Source of the DNA: Verrucomicrobiota bacterium
Lineage (GTDB): Bacteria > Verrucomicrobiota > Verrucomicrobiia > Limisphaerales > UBA1100
Assembly (NCBI GenBank): GCA_015660155.1
Contig: DQLO01000145.1
Location: 1 to 9,370, forward strand
Reading direction: 5' to 3'
DNA length: 9,370 nt
Below the pieces are notes generated by a model that did no database searches, had not been told where the DNA came from, and saw only the letters and a list, made by a program, of their open reading frames with translations. A program made the position numbers and the translations under genes. Shown piece after piece: positions 6,238 to 9,370 of the stretch; the stretch's first letter is position 1; the number at the start of each line of letters is the position of its first letter.

Positions 6238-7053
6238 ATGACTTTGCCGACTGTGAAAATGACCGAGGGCATCCACGTGATGCATTTGTTTTATCGCGTG
6301 GATCGCATGGCGTGGGACGAACTCTCACCACGCGAAAGCGAGGCCGCCCGCGAACGCCTCGAAGCCCTCTGCGCCGCCAACAGCGATGTGTCGCATCCGC
6401 TGTTGCGTTGTTTCGCCAATGTGAGCGGCAAGGCGGACCTTGCGTTTTGGCTTTTCCACGAGGACCTTGCGCAGCTCGCGCAAATGCATCGCGACCTCGA
6501 GGCGTGTTTTCCGGCGGGCACCATCGATCTCGTTTACAGCTACTTCAGCGTTACGGAGTTGACCGAGTATCAGCCCACTGAAGATGATCTCAAAGGGCGT
6601 GCGCAGCGGGAGTTCAAGCTCGCCGAAGGCACGCCGGAGTTTGATGCAAAAATGGAAGAGCTGATGGCGTGGAAAGTGGATTACGAAAAATTCCGGCTCT
6701 ATCCCGAGATGCCCGATTGGGATGTGATGTGTTTTTATCCGATGCTCAAAAAACGGCTGGGCGAGGACAACTGGTATAGTCTCGATTTCGACACTCGCAA
6801 AAAGCTGATGCGCACCCACGCCATCACTGGCCGCAAATACGCCGGCCGCATCAGCCAGCTCATCACCGGCAGCACCGGCCTCGACGACTGGGAATGGGGC
6901 GTCACGCTGATGGCGAAAGAAGTCGCCTCAATAAAAGACATCGTCCACGAAATGCGCAAAGACGAAGTCACCGCCCGCTACGGAGAGTTCGGCCCATTTT
7001 ACATCAACCTCCGCCTTGAGCCACCGGCGTTGTGGGCGCATTTGGGGTTGTAA
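6238..7053 (+). CDS. hemQ: Coproheme decarboxylase (HemQ/ChdC)
   Basis: HemQ catalyses the last step of the coproporphyrin-dependent heme pathway, decarboxylating Fe-coproporphyrin III to heme b in the cytoplasm with peroxide. The 271-residue length suits the family. The C-terminal ferredoxin-like half has FYPMLKKR (166-173), NWYSL, LMRTHAITGRKYAG (190-203), QLITGSTGLDDWEWGV (207-222), HEMR and ARYGEFGPF. From memory of Staphylococcus aureus HemQ, Arg131, Tyr145, Lys149, His172 and Gln185 correspond to R153, Y167, K171, H194 and Q207, each shifted by exactly 22. The radical tyrosine and proximal heme histidine are thus present, which favours ChdC over a chlorite dismutase. The start at 6238 is preferred; M8 (6259) is an alternative, and neither has a clear Shine-Dalgarno site. 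The 69 bases before it show no convincing promoter or terminator. No other heme genes are in the window. Confidence 0.93.
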   Translation: MTLPTVKMTEGIHVMHLFYRVDRMAWDELSPRESEAARERLEALCAANSDVSHPLLRCFANVSGKADLAFWLFHEDLAQLAQMHRDLEACFPAGTIDLVYSYFSVTELTEYQPTEDDLKGRAQREFKLAEGTPEFDAKMEELMAWKVDYEKFRLYPEMPDWDVMCFYPMLKKRLGEDNWYSLDFDTRKKLMRTHAITGRKYAGRISQLITGSTGLDDWEWGVTLMAKEVASIKDIVHEMRKDEVTARYGEFGPFYINLRLEPPALWAHLGL

Positions 7054-7055
7054 AA

Positions 7056-7134
7056 TTGAACCGCCAAGGCGCAAAGACGCCAAGATTTTTTGGGTAATGA
7101 TTTCCCTTGGCGTCTTTGCGCCTTGGCGGTTCAA
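7056..7134. repeat. Large perfect inverted repeat (REP-like hairpin) between hemQ and hisS
   Basis: Two 29-base arms (7056-7084 and 7106-7134) are exact reverse complements around a 21-base loop. Each arm is built from an 8-base unit: CGCCAAGG, CGCAAAGA, CGCCAAG. It starts two bases after the hemQ stop. No T tract follows the right arm on the + strand, so it is not a simple terminator. I recall CGC-AAG-type repeats of this kind scattered in intergenic DNA of various bacteria, so a dispersed REP/MITE-like family is likely. Transcribed, it would form a very stable hairpin that could protect the hemQ mRNA end. Confidence 0.9.
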
Positions 7135-7191
7135 ACAAACTCCCCCGCTTCCGCACTTGACCATCGCCTCCGCCGGTTGTTTTCTCCCCGC

Positions 7192-8457
7192 GTGGAACGA
7201 CTACCCGGATTTCGTGATTTTTATCCCGAGCCCTTGCCCGATGGCGAGGCTTGGAGTGCTAACGTGCGTGAACGCATTTTTCAATCGTGGCGTCAAGTCG
7301 CGAGTCTTTATGCATTTCAGCCGTATGACGGCCCGCCCTTGGAGCCATTGGCCCTCTACACCGCCAAGAGCGGCCAGGAAATCGTCGGCCAACTTTACAA
7401 TTTCGAAGACAAAGGCGAACGCGCCGTGGCCCTCCGCCCTGAGATCACTCCCACCGTGGCTCGGATGGTGGCCGCCCGCGAACGGCATTACAAAAAGCCC
7501 ATCAAATGGTATTCCATCCCGCAACTCTTCCGCTACGAGCGCCAGCAAAAAGGCCGCCTGCGCGAGCACTTCCAATTTAATGCGGACATCTTTGGCGAAG
7601 CCGATCCCGCCGCCGATGCGGAACTCATCGCGATGCTCATCGATTTGCTGCGCGATTTTGACCTCACCGCCAAGGACTTCGTCATCCGCCTCAGCAGCCG
7701 CAACGCGTGGCAGGATTTCTTCAATCAAAACGGCGGTGACGAATCGAAGGCCTACGATTTTTATCAAGCCGTCGACAAACTCGAACGCACCGCGCCGGAA
7801 GAAAGCGAAAAGAAATTCCAAGCCCTCGGGTTTACGTTGGAACAAGTTCGCAACTTCATCGCCGCCGCTGAACCCACCGAAGAACTCCAAGCCGTGCTCG
7901 ACAACCTCGCCGCACGCGGGATGAGCGATTTCGTGAAGATCGATTACAACGTCATTCGCGGCCTCGCCTATTACACCGGCATCGTCTACGAAGCCTTCGA
8001 TCGCCACGGCAAATTCCGCGCCATCGCCGGTGGCGGCCGTTACGATCAATTAGTGAGCCTCGTCTCCGGCGGCAAAAAAAACATCCCGGCCGCTGGCTTC
8101 GCAATGGGCGATGTGGTGTTGGTGGAACTCCTAAAAGAGCGCGGACTAATGCCGGATGTTTCGCCGTGGATTGATGTTTACGCTCTCATCGAAGACGAGT
8201 CCAAACGCCTTGCTACCTTGAAATTGGTGCAGTTGCTGAGAGATGATCAAATGGAAGTCGACTATTCGATGGTGCCGATGAAACCGGAAAAGCAATTCAA
8301 ACGAGCAATTGAAGTAAACGCGGAGTATACAGTTAAGCTGGAAAATGAAGGCAATGTTCTTTTGAAAAACCTCAAAACAAAACAAGAGGAAAAAATTCCC
8401 ATCGACAAAATTAGAGACAGAATGCTTGAGGCAATTCTTGGCGACGATTCGGAGTAA
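7192..8457 (+). CDS. hisS: Histidyl-tRNA synthetase
   Basis: This class II synthetase charges tRNA-His in the cytoplasm. I choose GTG 7192, which gives 421 residues beginning MERLPGFRDFYPEP, the family's normal N-terminus. The frame stays open back to a TTG at 7090, but that would translate the hairpin repeat and unrelated residues; TTG 7177 is a minor alternative. In this numbering: motif 1 region YDGPPLEPLALY (45-56), motif 2 FRYERQQKGRLREHFQFN (113-130), histidine-specific RGLAYYTG (256-263) and motif 3 GGGRYDQL (280-287), all intact. The HGTP anticodon-binding domain starts near 327. By hand count, GC at third positions is about 74% (42 of 57 codons, 7429-7599) in the motif 2 area but about 43% (31 of 72) over the last 72 codons, with three AGA codons, hinting at a replaced 3' segment. 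A sugar-kinase gene follows after 6 bases. Confidence 0.95.
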   Translation: MERLPGFRDFYPEPLPDGEAWSANVRERIFQSWRQVASLYAFQPYDGPPLEPLALYTAKSGQEIVGQLYNFEDKGERAVALRPEITPTVARMVAARERHYKKPIKWYSIPQLFRYERQQKGRLREHFQFNADIFGEADPAADAELIAMLIDLLRDFDLTAKDFVIRLSSRNAWQDFFNQNGGDESKAYDFYQAVDKLERTAPEESEKKFQALGFTLEQVRNFIAAAEPTEELQAVLDNLAARGMSDFVKIDYNVIRGLAYYTGIVYEAFDRHGKFRAIAGGGRYDQLVSLVSGGKKNIPAAGFAMGDVVLVELLKERGLMPDVSPWIDVYALIEDESKRLATLKLVQLLRDDQMEVDYSMVPMKPEKQFKRAIEVNAEYTVKLENEGNVLLKNLKTKQEEKIPIDKIRDRMLEAILGDDSE

Positions 8458-8463
8458 TCAACG

Positions 8464-9370
<907 letters not shown>

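Noticed and set aside
5029..6285. 418-codon - strand open frame opposite the Nramp-like gene
   Set aside because: The translation is dominated by Arg, His and Gln, the typical shadow of G/T-rich membrane-protein codons, with no start context.
7157..7185. TTGACC as a -35 box for hisS
   Set aside because: No acceptable -10 box lies 16-18 bases downstream (TTTTCT only), so I do not call a promoter.
7090..7191. N-terminal extension of hisS from a TTG inside the hairpin repeat
   Set aside because: The first 15 residues would be encoded by the repeat loop and arm, and the rest does not resemble HisRS; GTG 7192 gives the usual N-terminus.
7201..8049. 282-codon - strand open frame opposite hisS
   Set aside because: It is a shadow of a strongly conserved synthetase gene and has no motif of its own.

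Overview
This 9.4 kb chromosomal window is GC-rich and densely coded. The gene families point to the PVC group, most likely Verrucomicrobiota, with Planctomycetota second: a secreted-type sulfatase of the HTGH/IRGN subfamily, a formylglycine-generating enzyme (FGE), a coproheme decarboxylase, and an Nramp relative of a non-canonical type. This placement is inferred from family content, not from a marker gene. No phage, transposase, CRISPR array, rRNA or tRNA was seen. No stretch longer than 140 bases lacks a gene.

Left part (1-3643): the 3' two-thirds of an FGE gene on the + strand converges on a sulfatase-family gene on the - strand, and a LarA-family racemase gene lies upstream of the sulfatase, also on the - strand. 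The convergent gap holds two oppositely oriented hairpin terminators, each reaching into the other gene's end. The FGE keeps both catalytic cysteines. The neighbouring sulfatase has glycine where the cysteine that FGE would oxidise should be, although its metal ligands are intact. A perfect 24-bp palindrome and an 11-bp direct repeat lie between larA and the sulfatase start.

Middle (3729-7053): divergent from larA are an M48 metallopeptidase (probable lipoprotein) with a C-terminal extension, a 452-residue Nramp-superfamily membrane protein lacking the usual DPGN and MPH metal-binding motifs, and hemQ/chdC (coproheme decarboxylase), whose active-site residues all match in spacing. The last two may share an interest in metals or iron, but adjacency is the only evidence.

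Right part (7054-9370): a 29-bp-arm perfect hairpin repeat separates hemQ from hisS (histidyl-tRNA synthetase, probable GTG start at 7192). Six bases after hisS begins an FGGY-family sugar kinase resembling xylulokinase, cut by the window end. The 3' end of hisS has clearly lower GC at third codon positions than its catalytic part, which suggests a mosaic gene.

Most of the window reads as ordinary accessory metabolism and housekeeping. The strongest oddities are the sulfatase without its catalytic cysteine, the Nramp-like protein with Ser/Glu motifs in both discontinuous helices, and the mosaic hisS. I see no coherent new multi-gene system.
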